Made by a program: the position numbers and the translations under genes
The notes under the pieces: model-generated
Told to the model about the DNA's origin: nothing
Database searches by the model: none
The model's input: only the letters and a program-made list of their open reading frames with translations
Part shown: positions 27,544 through 37,316 of the stretch, piece after piece
How the letters are laid out: the number at the start of each line of letters is the position of its first letter
How positions within the stretch are numbered: position 1 is the first letter of the stretch
Assembly: GCF_945952435.1 (NCBI RefSeq)
Contig: NZ_CAMFHZ010000015.1
Span: forward strand, 1 to 64,000
Direction of reading: 5' to 3'
DNA length: 64,000 nt
DNA from: an uncultured Microbacterium sp.
GTDB taxonomy: Bacteria > Actinomycetota > Actinomycetes > Actinomycetales > Microbacteriaceae

Positions 27544-30413
27544 AAGGCGCTCTCCCCGGACGTGGGGCGCCTCGCGTCCCGGGCGACGAGCGCCGCATGG
27601 ATCCGGTCGCGGGTGAACGGCGTCTCGGTCATCCGGATCCCGGTCGCATCCCGGATCGCCGAGGCGAGCGCCGGGGCGACCGGATTGAAGGGGGATTCGC
27701 TCATGGACTTGGCGCCGAGCGGCCCGAGCACATCGGAGGTCTGCGCGAACATCACCTCCGAGCGCGGAACGTCGGCGAACGTCGGCACGTGGTACTGGCG
27801 GAGGATGTCGGAGACCACGCGGCCGTTCTCGTCGAGGCGCACGATCTCGTGCAGCGCGGCGCCGATCCCCTGCGCGATGCCGCCCTCGACCTGCCCTCGG
27901 CACTGTTCGGGGTTGACGACGACGCCGGCGTCGGCCGCATGGATCGAGCGGAGGATCCGCAGCTCACCGGTCGCCTCGTGCACCGCGATCCGGAACGCCT
28001 GCACGTTGAAGGCGACCGAGCGCGGCGTGCCGCCCCAGTGCCCCTTCTCCTCGAGGGGCTCACCGCGCCGTGCAGCCTCGGCGGCGAGCTTCGCGAGCGT
28101 CAGGGAGACGTCACCGCGGACGACGCCGGTGGCGGTGAGCACGCACTCGGAGACCGGTGCGCGGAGCAGCTCCGCCGCGAGCGCGAGGATCCGGTCCGCG
28201 AGCGCAGTCGCGGCGGCGTGCGTCGCGCGCCCCGCGACGACGGTCCCGGTGGAGCCGAAGGCGCCGGTGTCGTGGGGGACGAGGTCGGAGTCCGACTGTC
28301 GCAGCCGCACCGCCCGGGCGGTCGTCCCCAGAACGGTCGCCGCGATCTGCTGGTGCACGGTCGAGGTGCCGTTGCCGAACTCTGCCGTCCCGACGTCGAG
28401 CCCGAACGCGCCGTCCGCGTCGAGACGGATCGCGACGTGCGAGTGGTGGCCGCGCGGCGGGACGGTCGCGATCATCGCGACCGCGGATCCCTCCCCGATG
28501 CGCCACCCCGGCGCGAGGGATCCGCGGTCGCTCTCCCGGTCCCGGGCGAGGGCGTCCCGCGCGAGGGCGACGCCCTCGTCCAGGCCGTAGCTGCCGATCA
28601 CGAGGTCCGGTTCCTCGTGCGCGGCGATGATCGGATCATCGGGGCCGATCAGGTTCTGCGCACGGAACGCGAGCGGGTCCCAGCCGATGCGCCGGGCCAG
28701 CTCGTCGACCGTGGACTCGATCGCGAAGATCATCTGGCTGAGGCCGTAGCCGCGGAACGCCCCGGAGGGGATGGTGTTCGTATAGACGACGTCGGCGTCG
28801 ATCTTCTTCGCCGCGGCACGATAGACCGCGATCGACTCTCCGACGCCGTGGAACATCACCCCGGGCCCGTGGTTGCCGTACGCCCCGGTGTTCGAGCGGA
28901 CGTCGACCCCGATCCCGGTGATCCGCCCGTCCTTCGTCGCCCCCATCCGCACCCGGATGCGGAACGGGTGACGCACGCTCGTCGCGGTCAGCACCTCCTT
29001 GCGGGAGAACTCCACGCGGACGGGGCGCCCTGTCGCCATGGCCGCGAGCAGGGCGAGGTCCTCGGTGAACACCTCCTGCTTGCCCCCGAAGCCGCCGCCG
29101 ACCCTCGTCGCGTAGACGCGCAGCCGCGCGGGCTCCAGGCCGAAGACGCGGGCGAGGGTGCGCCGGGCGAGGAACGGCACCTGGGTGCTGCTGCGCACGA
29201 CCCAGCGCCCGTCGGGATCCTGCCAGGCGATCGAGCCGTGCGTCTCCAGTGCGGTGTGCGAGACGCGGTGCGTGCGGTACTCGCGCTCCTCGACGACGTC
29301 GCTCGCGGCGAGGGCGGCCGCCAGGTCGCCGACCTCGGTGTGCAGCTCCACGAGGACGTTGTCCGCGGCACGGTCGACGCCGGCGGGATCCGGGACCGCG
29401 CGGCCCTCCGCCTGTGCGCGCAGCCCACCGGGGGAGGAGGCGCCGTGCAGCGCGACTGTGTCGGGATGGTCCGCCCGCTCCGGATCCAGGTTCGCGGGCA
29501 GCACCTCGTACTCGACGTCGACGAGGCGGGCGGCCCGCTCGGCGTCGCGCGGGGTCTCGGCGACGACGAGCGCGACGCGCTGCCCGACGAAGCGGACGTA
29601 CTCGTCGAACACGTGGGTGTCGGCCGGGTCGTCGGCCTCGATCTCGTGCTGCGCGGTCGAGAAGAGCGTGGACGGGGCGTCCGCACGGGTCAGCACGCGG
29701 ACGACCCCGCTCGCGGCGAGGGCGCGGGCGGCATCGATGCGAACGACCCGCGCATGGGCGTGCGGGCTGCGCACGACCGCGGCGTGCAGCAGAGGGGCGG
29801 GAAGCTCCGACGGATCGACGTCCATCGTGTAGCGGACCGTCCCGGTCACGACCCCGGCCGCCGCCGGTGCCCCCGTGGCGCGCCCCACGCCTCCGGCGCG
29901 GTCGTCGATGTTCACCGTTCCGCGCACGGCGTCCTCGATCGCCCGGTAGCCGGTGCACCGGCAGATGTTGCCCTTGAGCGTGCGATCGAGGTCGTGCTCC
30001 GCCCCCGGGGGCATCGCCGCGACCGTGCACACCATCCCCGCGGTGCAGAACCCGCACTGGAACCCGGCGGCCCGGCGGAACCGCTCCTGCACCGGGTGCG
30101 GATCCTCGGGGGTCCCGAGACCCTGCACCGTCACGATCTCGCGCCCGGCCGCGCGTTGGGCGGGGTAGACGCAGCTGTGCACGGCATCCCCGTCGACGAT
30201 CACCGTGCAGGCGCCGCAGTCGCCCCCGTCGCAGCCCTTCTTCACGCCGTACGATCCCTGGTCGCGCAGCCAGGTGCGCAGGCACTGGCCCGGCTGCGGA
30301 TCCACCATGACCGTCCGTCCGTCGACCACGGCACTGCGCTTCGGCGGTGTCGTGGTCGCCGCCTCGGGGGCGCAGGTCTCTCGCTCGGTCGGCTCGATGC
30401 GCGTGGCGCTCAT
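27540..30413 (-). CDS. Molybdenum hydroxylase: N-terminal 2Fe-2S domain fused to molybdopterin-binding large subunit (xanthine dehydrogenase-like)
   Basis: GCDGGDCGACTVIVDG..GFQCGFCTAGMVCTVAA..GNICRCTGYRAIEDAV then GGGFGGKQE..PSGAFRGYG..GPLGAKSMSE. Confidence 0.92.
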   Translation of the reverse strand: MSATRIEPTERETCAPEAATTTPPKRSAVVDGRTVMVDPQPGQCLRTWLRDQGSYGVKKGCDGGDCGACTVIVDGDAVHSCVYPAQRAAGREIVTVQGLGTPEDPHPVQERFRRAAGFQCGFCTAGMVCTVAAMPPGAEHDLDRTLKGNICRCTGYRAIEDAVRGTVNIDDRAGGVGRATGAPAAAGVVTGTVRYTMDVDPSELPAPLLHAAVVRSPHAHARVVRIDAARALAASGVVRVLTRADAPSTLFSTAQHEIEADDPADTHVFDEYVRFVGQRVALVVAETPRDAERAARLVDVEYEVLPANLDPERADHPDTVALHGASSPGGLRAQAEGRAVPDPAGVDRAADNVLVELHTEVGDLAAALAASDVVEEREYRTHRVSHTALETHGSIAWQDPDGRWVVRSSTQVPFLARRTLARVFGLEPARLRVYATRVGGGFGGKQEVFTEDLALLAAMATGRPVRVEFSRKEVLTATSVRHPFRIRVRMGATKDGRITGIGVDVRSNTGAYGNHGPGVMFHGVGESIAVYRAAAKKIDADVVYTNTIPSGAFRGYGLSQMIFAIESTVDELARRIGWDPLAFRAQNLIGPDDPIIAAHEEPDLVIGSYGLDEGVALARDALARDRESDRGSLAPGWRIGEGSAVAMIATVPPRGHHSHVAIRLDADGAFGLDVGTAEFGNGTSTVHQQIAATVLGTTARAVRLRQSDSDLVPHDTGAFGSTGTVVAGRATHAAATALADRILALAAELLRAPVSECVLTATGVVRGDVSLTLAKLAAEAARRGEPLEEKGHWGGTPRSVAFNVQAFRIAVHEATGELRILRSIHAADAGVVVNPEQCRGQVEGGIAQGIGAALHEIVRLDENGRVVSDILRQYHVPTFADVPRSEVMFAQTSDVLGPLGAKSMSESPFNPVAPALASAIRDATGIRMTETPFTRDRIHAALVARDARRPTSGESAL

Positions 30414-31375
30414 CGTGTGCTCCTCTCCATGCGCAGATCGCCCGTGGTCCTGCCCCTCGCCGCATCCACGCCGGTGGCGATCCCGGGCAGGAGCTCGGCC
30501 AGGATCTCGTCGCCGAGCCGGTGGGTCATCGCCCGTCGCCAGGCCGGACTCCCGTGGATGTCGTCGTACCAGCCGCCCGTGCGCGAGACGGCGCGGTCGA
30601 TCGCGACGCGCCAGGCGGATCCGTCGGCGCGGACCGTGCGAGTTCCCCCGCGGGCGTGCGGCTCCGACATGACATCCAGGACGACGGGATGGACCGTGGA
30701 GGCGGTGACGGTCAGCCGCAGCGCCGTGTCGGATATGCGGCGTCCGATGAGCAGCGCCGCGGAGCGTCCGCGCTCGGTGAGGGAGATCCGCCGGAAGGCG
30801 GGGCGCTCCCGCAGCGAGGCCGCGGGGACGTGGAAGCCGCGGATCAGCTCTCCGTCGCCGAGGCGCGTGCGCGCGGGGCCGAGGATGAGCTCCGCGACCG
30901 GCGTGCGACGGAGGGATCCGTCCCGTCGCCGCACGAGGGCGACGGCGTCCCATCCGCTCAGCAACGAGATCATGGGTCCGGCGGGAAGGGCGGTGGCCAC
31001 GTTGCCGCCGACCGTCGACACGTTCCAGATCTTCCAGGAGGCGACGAAGGCGTCGCACGCCGGGGCGATGAGGTCCAGCCCGGGCAAGCTCGATCGCGGC
31101 ATCCCTCCCGGCTCTGCCTCGACGGCGAGCGCGCGGAGCTCGGCGATGCGGCAGGTCGCGGCGATCTCGAGCGAGACCGTGCCGTCGTCCTCGTGATGCC
31201 AGACGAGCGGCGGCCAGCCCGCCCCGGTGATGTCGAGCAGCCGGGTCGGCGCGCCGCGGGTGATGTCCGTGCCGTAGGAGAAGGTCACCGTGCCTCCGGC
31301 GAGCCAGGAGTCGCCCGGCCGCCACCGGCGCGGATCGGCGCACAGCAGCACCTCGTCGACGCTCGTCACGTCCAT
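30410..31375 (-). CDS. FAD-binding subunit of xanthine dehydrogenase
   Basis: WKIWNVSTVGGNVATALPAGPM FAD-binding motif; overlaps neighbours. Confidence 0.88.
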   Translation of the reverse strand: MDVTSVDEVLLCADPRRWRPGDSWLAGGTVTFSYGTDITRGAPTRLLDITGAGWPPLVWHHEDDGTVSLEIAATCRIAELRALAVEAEPGGMPRSSLPGLDLIAPACDAFVASWKIWNVSTVGGNVATALPAGPMISLLSGWDAVALVRRRDGSLRRTPVAELILGPARTRLGDGELIRGFHVPAASLRERPAFRRISLTERGRSAALLIGRRISDTALRLTVTASTVHPVVLDVMSEPHARGGTRTVRADGSAWRVAIDRAVSRTGGWYDDIHGSPAWRRAMTHRLGDEILAELLPGIATGVDAARGRTTGDLRMERSTR

Positions 31376-32682
31376 GCCGGTGTCTCCCTCGTGCTCGGGG
31401 ACGCGGCGCACGCCCGGCGCGTCGGGACGGTGGCGGCCGTCGCGGCGGGGGCGGCGGGGAGGAGGTCGGTGCGAGCGGGCTCGGTGCGGGCCGTCCCCGC
31501 CGCGCGACGCCGGGCGTCGTCGTGGACGTCGCCCGTGGTGTCGCGCAGACGGGAGGGGACCGGCCGGGCGGCCGTCGCCGGGGCGGTCGACCCCGCTCGT
31601 GCGGAGGACTCGGTGAGGATCAGCTCCGCGAGGATCGACACGGCCACCTCCGCGGGGGTCCGCGCGCCCAGATCCAGCCCGATGGGCGAGTGCAGGCGGC
31701 TCAGCTCGTGGTCCGTCAGGCCTCCCGCGCGGAGCTCCTGGATCCGCTTCTCGTGCGTCACGCGCGAGCCCATCGCTCCCACGTAGGCGACCTCTCGGCG
31801 CAGGAGCAGATCGAGCACCGGCAGGTCGAAGCGGGGGTCGTGGGTGAGCACGACGACGGCGGTGCGCGCGCCGATGCGACCCGCGGCGAGCTCCTCGGCG
31901 AGGTGCTCGGCGGGGTGCATGAGCACGACCTCGTCCGCCCCGGGGTGGCGCTCGCGGGTGGCGAAGACCGGGCGTGCGTCGCAGACCGTGACACGACGCC
32001 CCAGGACCGCCGCCGCCTGGGCGAGCGCAGCGGAGAAGTCGTTCGCGCCGTACACGATCAGCCGAGGCGGCGCGATCGTCGACTCCACGAAGAGGCGCCG
32101 CACGACGGGGCATCCGGGGACGGAGCGGTCGGCGATCTCGACCACGTGTGCGCCGCCGGCCCGCAGCGCGGCGCCCACCCGATCGGCCGCGTGCGCCGCT
32201 GCCGCGCGCACCGCCGCCGGCGGCTCGTCGCCGTCGAACGCGACGCACAGGGCCGTCTCGTCGAGGGGGATGCCGATGCCCTCCGCGGTCAGCAGCGCGC
32301 CGGAGGTCGTGTCGTGCAGGGGGAGGTCGCGCACGAGATGCGTGTGGGCGGCGGGAGCCGCGGATCCGATCGTCCGCAGCGGCTGCACGAGCACGCGCAC
32401 GTCGCCTCCGCACAGGAGACCGACCCCGAGTCCCTCGTCGTCCCCGTAGCCGAAGGAGTGCAGTTCGACGTCGCCCGAGTCCAGACAGGAGAGGGCGGCG
32501 CCGACGACCACCCCTTCCACGCAACCGCCCGACACCGACCCGATCGTGCGGCCGTCGTCGCGAACGGCCATCGACGTTCCGGCGGGGCGCGGGACGGATC
32601 CGGACACCTCGACGATCGTCGCGATCGCCCAGCGTCCTGGTTCGGCGAAGCACTCGGCGTAGTCGGCGATACGGTCGAGCAT
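31366..32682 (-). CDS. xdhC: XdhC family protein (Moco insertion/protection factor)
   Basis: RWAIATIVEVSGSVPRPAGTSMAV..GSVSGGCVEG. Confidence 0.88.
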   Translation of the reverse strand: MLDRIADYAECFAEPGRWAIATIVEVSGSVPRPAGTSMAVRDDGRTIGSVSGGCVEGVVVGAALSCLDSGDVELHSFGYGDDEGLGVGLLCGGDVRVLVQPLRTIGSAAPAAHTHLVRDLPLHDTTSGALLTAEGIGIPLDETALCVAFDGDEPPAAVRAAAAHAADRVGAALRAGGAHVVEIADRSVPGCPVVRRLFVESTIAPPRLIVYGANDFSAALAQAAAVLGRRVTVCDARPVFATRERHPGADEVVLMHPAEHLAEELAAGRIGARTAVVVLTHDPRFDLPVLDLLLRREVAYVGAMGSRVTHEKRIQELRAGGLTDHELSRLHSPIGLDLGARTPAEVAVSILAELILTESSARAGSTAPATAARPVPSRLRDTTGDVHDDARRRAAGTARTEPARTDLLPAAPAATAATVPTRRACAASPSTRETPAWT

Positions 32683-32706
32683 GGGGCACCTTCCTCATCC
32701 GGATGA

Positions 32707-32810
32707 GGCGATGCGCCGGGGCTGTGACGGCGTTCACCGGTCACGATCCGCGGCGTGATCGCCAGGGATGCCCGGTAGATGGTTCGCGGTGGTAACCCGC
32801 CTAGGCCTGG
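32707..32810 (-). ncRNA. Candidate structured leader RNA (copy A) of xdhC-xdh operon
   Basis: Conserved with copy B: GCCUAGGCGGGUU-hairpin-AUCUACCGGGCA-CCNNGGCGAU and distal AUCGCC; directly downstream of TTGCCA-N17-TAGACT promoter. Confidence 0.55.
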
Positions 32811-32814
32811 GAGG

Positions 32815-32843
32815 AGTCTACGGCGGCCCTCGTGTCGTGGCAA
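32815..32843 (-). promoter_or_regulatory. Sigma70-type promoter TTGCCA-N17-TAGACT of xdhC operon
   Basis: Direct reading; conserved with 38924-38953. Confidence 0.6.
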
Positions 32844-32927
32844 GCAGATTTTCCTCATCACGGATGATAACTTCCATGATGTGGACGTGGCGGAAACGAT
32901 AGCGTGATCTTTCACGAAGGAGGATCC

Positions 32928-33428
32928 ATGACCACCCCTGACCTGCGCTCCCGCCTGGACGAGATCTTCGCCGCCCGGGACCGCGCGCACATGGCGCCGA
33001 CGATCGCCGCCTTCCTGGACGTGCTCGCCGAGCACCCGGACGATGCGACGGTGCTCTACGAGGTCGGAGGCTCCTACGACACCGATGGCCAGGAGGAGAC
33101 CGCCCTCGGCTATTACCGCCGCGCGATGGACGCCGGTCTCGACGGGCGATGGCTGCGACAGTGCTATGTGCAGTACGGCAGCACGCTGCGCAACCTCGGG
33201 CGGCTCGACGAGAGCCTTGCGGTCTTCGACGAGGGCCTGCAGCGCTTCCCGGAGTCGGAGTCCCTCGGGATCTTCCGCGCCCTGACGCTGCATGCCGCGG
33301 GGAAGCCCAGCGCCGCACTCGGTGCCGTGCTCACCGTGATCGCCGATCGGTTCCCCACCGACGAGGTGCAGCGCTACGAGGCCGCGCTGCGCGGCAACGG
33401 CGCCTACCTCGCATCGCTCGACGCCTAG
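32928..33428 (+). CDS. Small tetratricopeptide-repeat protein, divergent from xdhC operon
   Basis: TPR-like helices (YEVGGSYDTDGQEETALGYYRRAMDAGL; LRNLGRLDESLAVFDEGLQRFP); SD AAGGAGG. Confidence 0.75.
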   Translation: MTTPDLRSRLDEIFAARDRAHMAPTIAAFLDVLAEHPDDATVLYEVGGSYDTDGQEETALGYYRRAMDAGLDGRWLRQCYVQYGSTLRNLGRLDESLAVFDEGLQRFPESESLGIFRALTLHAAGKPSAALGAVLTVIADRFPTDEVQRYEAALRGNGAYLASLDA

Positions 33429-33510
33429 CGCCTGTCTGGCCGTCTACCGCGCCAACGTCCTCATCCCCACCGCCATCGCCTGGACGAAGGTTCTCGGCTC
33501 TCGTCGCCGA

Positions 33511-33876
33511 TCAATTGAGTTCGCGCAGCTCCGAGGTCAGCTCCCCGCCGGCGTCTCCGGTGTTGACGGTCCCCTTCGGCTCGAACAGGATCGCGTGCAC
33601 CTCGTCGCTCGCCTTCGGACAGTGCTCCACGCCACGCGGCACGACATAAACATCGTTCGGGTTGAGGACGACGTCTCGATCACGGAGCTGGATGGTCAGC
33701 TGCCCACTCACGACCATGAACAGCTCATCCGTATCAGGATGGGTGTGCCAGACGAACTCGCCCTGCAGCTTGACCACCTTGACGTCGTAATCGTTGATGC
33801 TCGTGAGGCGATGAGGCTGCCAATACTCACCGACCACGGAGAGGGCATCGTGCACGTTGCGGACATCGTCTGCCAT
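33511..33876 (-). CDS. Cupin domain protein
   Basis: GEFVWHTHPDTDELFMVVSGQLTIQLRDRDVVLNPNDVYVVPRGVEHCP. Confidence 0.9.
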   Translation of the reverse strand: MADDVRNVHDALSVVGEYWQPHRLTSINDYDVKVVKLQGEFVWHTHPDTDELFMVVSGQLTIQLRDRDVVLNPNDVYVVPRGVEHCPKASDEVHAILFEPKGTVNTGDAGGELTSELRELN

Positions 33877-33985
33877 GGCTCGAGGCTATCTGATCCCCTC
33901 ATTCGTCAGACGCGCGCTCGCCGGGCGGGAGCGCGTGCGCCGGGCGCGCGCGTCCCGGTCGAGCTCGTCCGTGCGCTTCCGGAAG

Positions 33986-34826
33986 TCAGGAAGCGGCAGG
34001 ATCCCGCGCCGCGGCTTCCTCGATGAGCTGCAGGATCCGGGCGGCGACGCTCACGGCGATCGCCGCCGGCTGCTTACCGGAGACCTCGGGAATCCCGATG
34101 GGCGTCGTCACGCGGGAGAGGTCGGCGTCGCCCTGCCCCAGCTCCCGCAGTCGCTTGCGGAAGCGGGCCCATTTCGACGCGGATCCGATCAGGCCGATGG
34201 AGGCGATGTGCTCCGCGCGCAGCGCCTGATCGACGATCGCCAGGTCTTCGACGTGGTCGTGCGTCATGACGAGCACGTGAGCGCCGGGGGTCAGTTCGCT
34301 CAGCGTCGCCTCCGGCACGGGGGCGTGCACGACCCGGACGCGGGCGACCGCGTCGCTGAGCACGCCGATGCGCCCCGGCACGCCGACCCGCTCCTCGGTG
34401 AGCATGTCGGCGCGCGAGTCGACCAGCACGAGGTCGAGCTCGTGCCGAGCGAGGATCCGCGCCAGTTCGAGGCCGACGTGACCCAGGCCGAAGACGGCGA
34501 CGGCCGGGGTGACCCTGATCGGTTCGAGCAGCATCGTGACCTCTCCTCCGCAGCACTGCACGCCGTATTCCGTGACCGCCTTGTCGCTGAGCGTGAGCGC
34601 CAGCAGCTCGGGTTCCGCCGATCCATGCGTGAGCATCCGTCGGGCGCGCTCGATCGCGGTCTGCTCGAGGTTCCCCCCGCCGACCGTGCCATGCACGGCA
34701 TCGGGGGAGACGACCATCTTCGCGCCGCCATTGCGCGGCGCATGCCCGCGCACGGTCGCCAGTGTCACGATCACCGCGGGGATCCGCCGTGCCCGCAGAT
34801 CCTGCAGCGCGTCCAGCCAGTCCATC
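33986..34826 (-). CDS. xdhC: Second XdhC family accessory protein
   Basis: RRIPAVIVTLATVRGHAPRNGGAKMVVSPDAVHGTVGGGNLEQ; Rossmann GLGHVG. Confidence 0.9.
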
Positions 34827-34863
34827 GTCAGCCCCGGGCGCGCAGGGTGCATCGGGCGAGGGT

Positions 34864-34910
34864 GTTTCGTCTCGGTCGCCGGGTGGCGTCCTCGCTCAAC
34901 GTCCGGGTGG
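34864..34910. repeat. Degenerate/solo copy of the REP-like element (one arm)
   Basis: GTTTCGTCTCGGTCGCCGGGTGGCGTCCTCGCTCAACG resembles right arm of terminal arrays. Confidence 0.7.
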
Positions 34911-34919
34911 GGGCGCGCA

Positions 34920-37316
34920 TCAGTCGCCCGCGGTGGTGACGAGGGTGCGCTCCGCGCGCGGCGCCGGATCGGCCGACGCCTCCGCCGCCGTCGCGTCCTG
35001 CGCGGCGCGCACGGCCCAGAACACCGCCTCGGGCGTCGCCGGCGAGGCGAGGTCGACGGAGTGCCCTCTCGGTCCGAAGGCGCCCACGGCGTCGCGCAGC
35101 GCCTCGCGAGCGCTGAAGGCGAGCATGAACGGAGGCTCGCCGACGGCCTTGGAGCCGTACACGGCGCCCTCCTCGCGCGCGTTGCGGAACAGCCGCACGT
35201 GGAACTCCTCCGGCATCTCCGAGAAGCTCGGCAGCTTGTACGTCGACGCCGACTGGGTCTGCAACCGCCCGCGATGCGGGCCGTCCGTCTCGTCCCAGCG
35301 CAGTTCCTCCAGGGTGAGCCAGCCCACGCCCTGCACGTACGCGCCCTCGATCTGGCCGATGTCGAGCATCGGCGACAGGGAGTCGCCCACGTCGTGGATG
35401 ATGTCGACGCGGCGCACGCGGTAGGCGCCGGTGAACTCGTCGACCTCGACCTCCGTGGCCGCCGCGCCGTAGGCGAAGTACTTGAACGGCGACCCCTGCA
35501 TGATCTCCGGGTTCCAGTGCAGACCCTCGGTGCGGTAGTAGCCCGCGGCGAACAGCTGCACGCGCTGGAAGTACGCGGCCTTCACGACCTCCGCGAACGA
35601 CACCTTCTTGACGGGTGCGCCGAGCGCCGTGACGAAACCTCCCCCGAAGCGCACATCCCGCTCGTCGACGTCGAGCATGCGCCCTGCGACCTTCGCGAGA
35701 CGATCGCGGATCTGCTCGCACGCGTTCTTCACGGCGCCTCCGTTGAGGTCGGCGCCTGAGGAGGCCGCGGTCGCCGAGGTGTTCGGGACCTTGTCGGTGC
35801 GGGTCGGTGCGAGGCGCACGCTGTGCAGCTCCACGCCGAGCGCGGTCGCCGCGACCTGCAGCATCTTCGTGTGCAGGCCCTGGCCCATCTCGGTGCCGCC
35901 GTGGTTGACGAGGATCGATCCGTCCTTGTAGACGTGCACCAGGGCACCCGCCTGGTTGAACGCGGCGAAGTTGAACGAGATGCCGAACTTGATCGGCGTC
36001 ATCGACAGGGCCCGCTTGACGTGCGGGCTGGTCCGGTTGAACGCGGCGATCTCCTCGCGGCGCGACGCCACGGAGGCCTCCTCGGACAGCTGTCCCCAGA
36101 TCGTCTCCAGGCGGTCCGCGTCCTTCACGGTCTGGCCGTAGGGCGTCGTCTGGCCGGGCTGGTAGAAGTTGCGGCGGCGCAGATCCAGCGGGTCGATCCC
36201 GAGCTGCGGTGCGACGCGACCCAGGATGTCCTCGATGAGGAACACGCCCTGCGGGCCGCCGAAGCCGCGGTAGGCGGTGTTGGACTGCTTGTTCGTCTTG
36301 ACGATCCGCCCGTGGGCGCGCACGTTCGGGATCCAGTACGAGTTGTCGAGATGGCAGAGCGCCCGCCCGAGCACGGGCTCGGACAGGTCGATCGACCAGC
36401 CGCCGTCGCAGGTCAGCGTGGCGTCGAGGGCCTGCAGCAGGCCGTCCTCGTCGAAGCCGACCTTCCAGGAGATGTGGAACGGGTGCCGCTTGCCCGTCAT
36501 CGTGATGTCCTGGGTGCGGTTCAGGCGCAGTCGCACCGGACGTCCGGTGAGCTTGGCGCCGAGCGCGGCGATCGCGGCGAATCCGTGCGGCTGCATCTCC
36601 TTGCCGCCGAACCCGCCGCCCATGCGCAGGCACTGCACGGTCACCTCGTGCGCGTGGATCCCGAGGACGTGCGAGACGAGATCCTGGGTCTCCGTGGGGT
36701 GCTGGGTGGAGCACTGGATGAAGTACTGGCCCTCGGAGTCACGCACCGCGAACGACGCGTGCGTCTCGAGGTAGAAGTGCTCCTGACCGCCGAACTCGGT
36801 GACGCCCTCGAAGACGTGCGCGGATCCCGCGAGTCCCGCGTCGGCGTCGCCGCGCTCGACGGTGCGGGGCGTGCCCTGGAACGATCCGGCGTCGACCGCG
36901 TCCTGCACGGTGACGAGGGAGGGCAGCGGCTCGTACTCGACCGTCACGCGCTCGGCGCCGAGTCGCGCGGCCTCCTGCGTCTCGCCGAGCACCCAGACCA
37001 GGGCGTGGCCGTAGAACATGGCCTCGCTCGGGAACAGCGGCTCGTCGTTGCGGATGCCCGCATCGTTGAGGCCGGGCACGTCGTCGGCGGTGAGGACGCG
37101 CACCACGCCGGGGACGTCGTAGGCGCCCGAGACGTCGATCGTGACCTTGGCATGCGCGTTCGTGGACTGCACAGGCCACGCGGTCAGCACGCCCGCGGTC
37201 TGCTCCGCGAGGTCGTCGGTGTACATCGCGGCGCCCGTGACGTGCAGGGCGGCGCTCTCGTGGGCGGCCCGCAGGCCGACGACGGGGTTCTCCGGGCGGT
37301 CGGCGAGAGTGCTCAT
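34920..37316 (-). CDS. xdhB: Xanthine dehydrogenase molybdopterin-binding subunit
   Basis: GGGFGGKEMQ; NTAYRGFGGPQG; GSKAVGEPPFMLAF. Confidence 0.95.
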   Translation of the reverse strand: MSTLADRPENPVVGLRAAHESAALHVTGAAMYTDDLAEQTAGVLTAWPVQSTNAHAKVTIDVSGAYDVPGVVRVLTADDVPGLNDAGIRNDEPLFPSEAMFYGHALVWVLGETQEAARLGAERVTVEYEPLPSLVTVQDAVDAGSFQGTPRTVERGDADAGLAGSAHVFEGVTEFGGQEHFYLETHASFAVRDSEGQYFIQCSTQHPTETQDLVSHVLGIHAHEVTVQCLRMGGGFGGKEMQPHGFAAIAALGAKLTGRPVRLRLNRTQDITMTGKRHPFHISWKVGFDEDGLLQALDATLTCDGGWSIDLSEPVLGRALCHLDNSYWIPNVRAHGRIVKTNKQSNTAYRGFGGPQGVFLIEDILGRVAPQLGIDPLDLRRRNFYQPGQTTPYGQTVKDADRLETIWGQLSEEASVASRREEIAAFNRTSPHVKRALSMTPIKFGISFNFAAFNQAGALVHVYKDGSILVNHGGTEMGQGLHTKMLQVAATALGVELHSVRLAPTRTDKVPNTSATAASSGADLNGGAVKNACEQIRDRLAKVAGRMLDVDERDVRFGGGFVTALGAPVKKVSFAEVVKAAYFQRVQLFAAGYYRTEGLHWNPEIMQGSPFKYFAYGAAATEVEVDEFTGAYRVRRVDIIHDVGDSLSPMLDIGQIEGAYVQGVGWLTLEELRWDETDGPHRGRLQTQSASTYKLPSFSEMPEEFHVRLFRNAREEGAVYGSKAVGEPPFMLAFSAREALRDAVGAFGPRGHSVDLASPATPEAVFWAVRAAQDATAAEASADPAPRAERTLVTTAGD

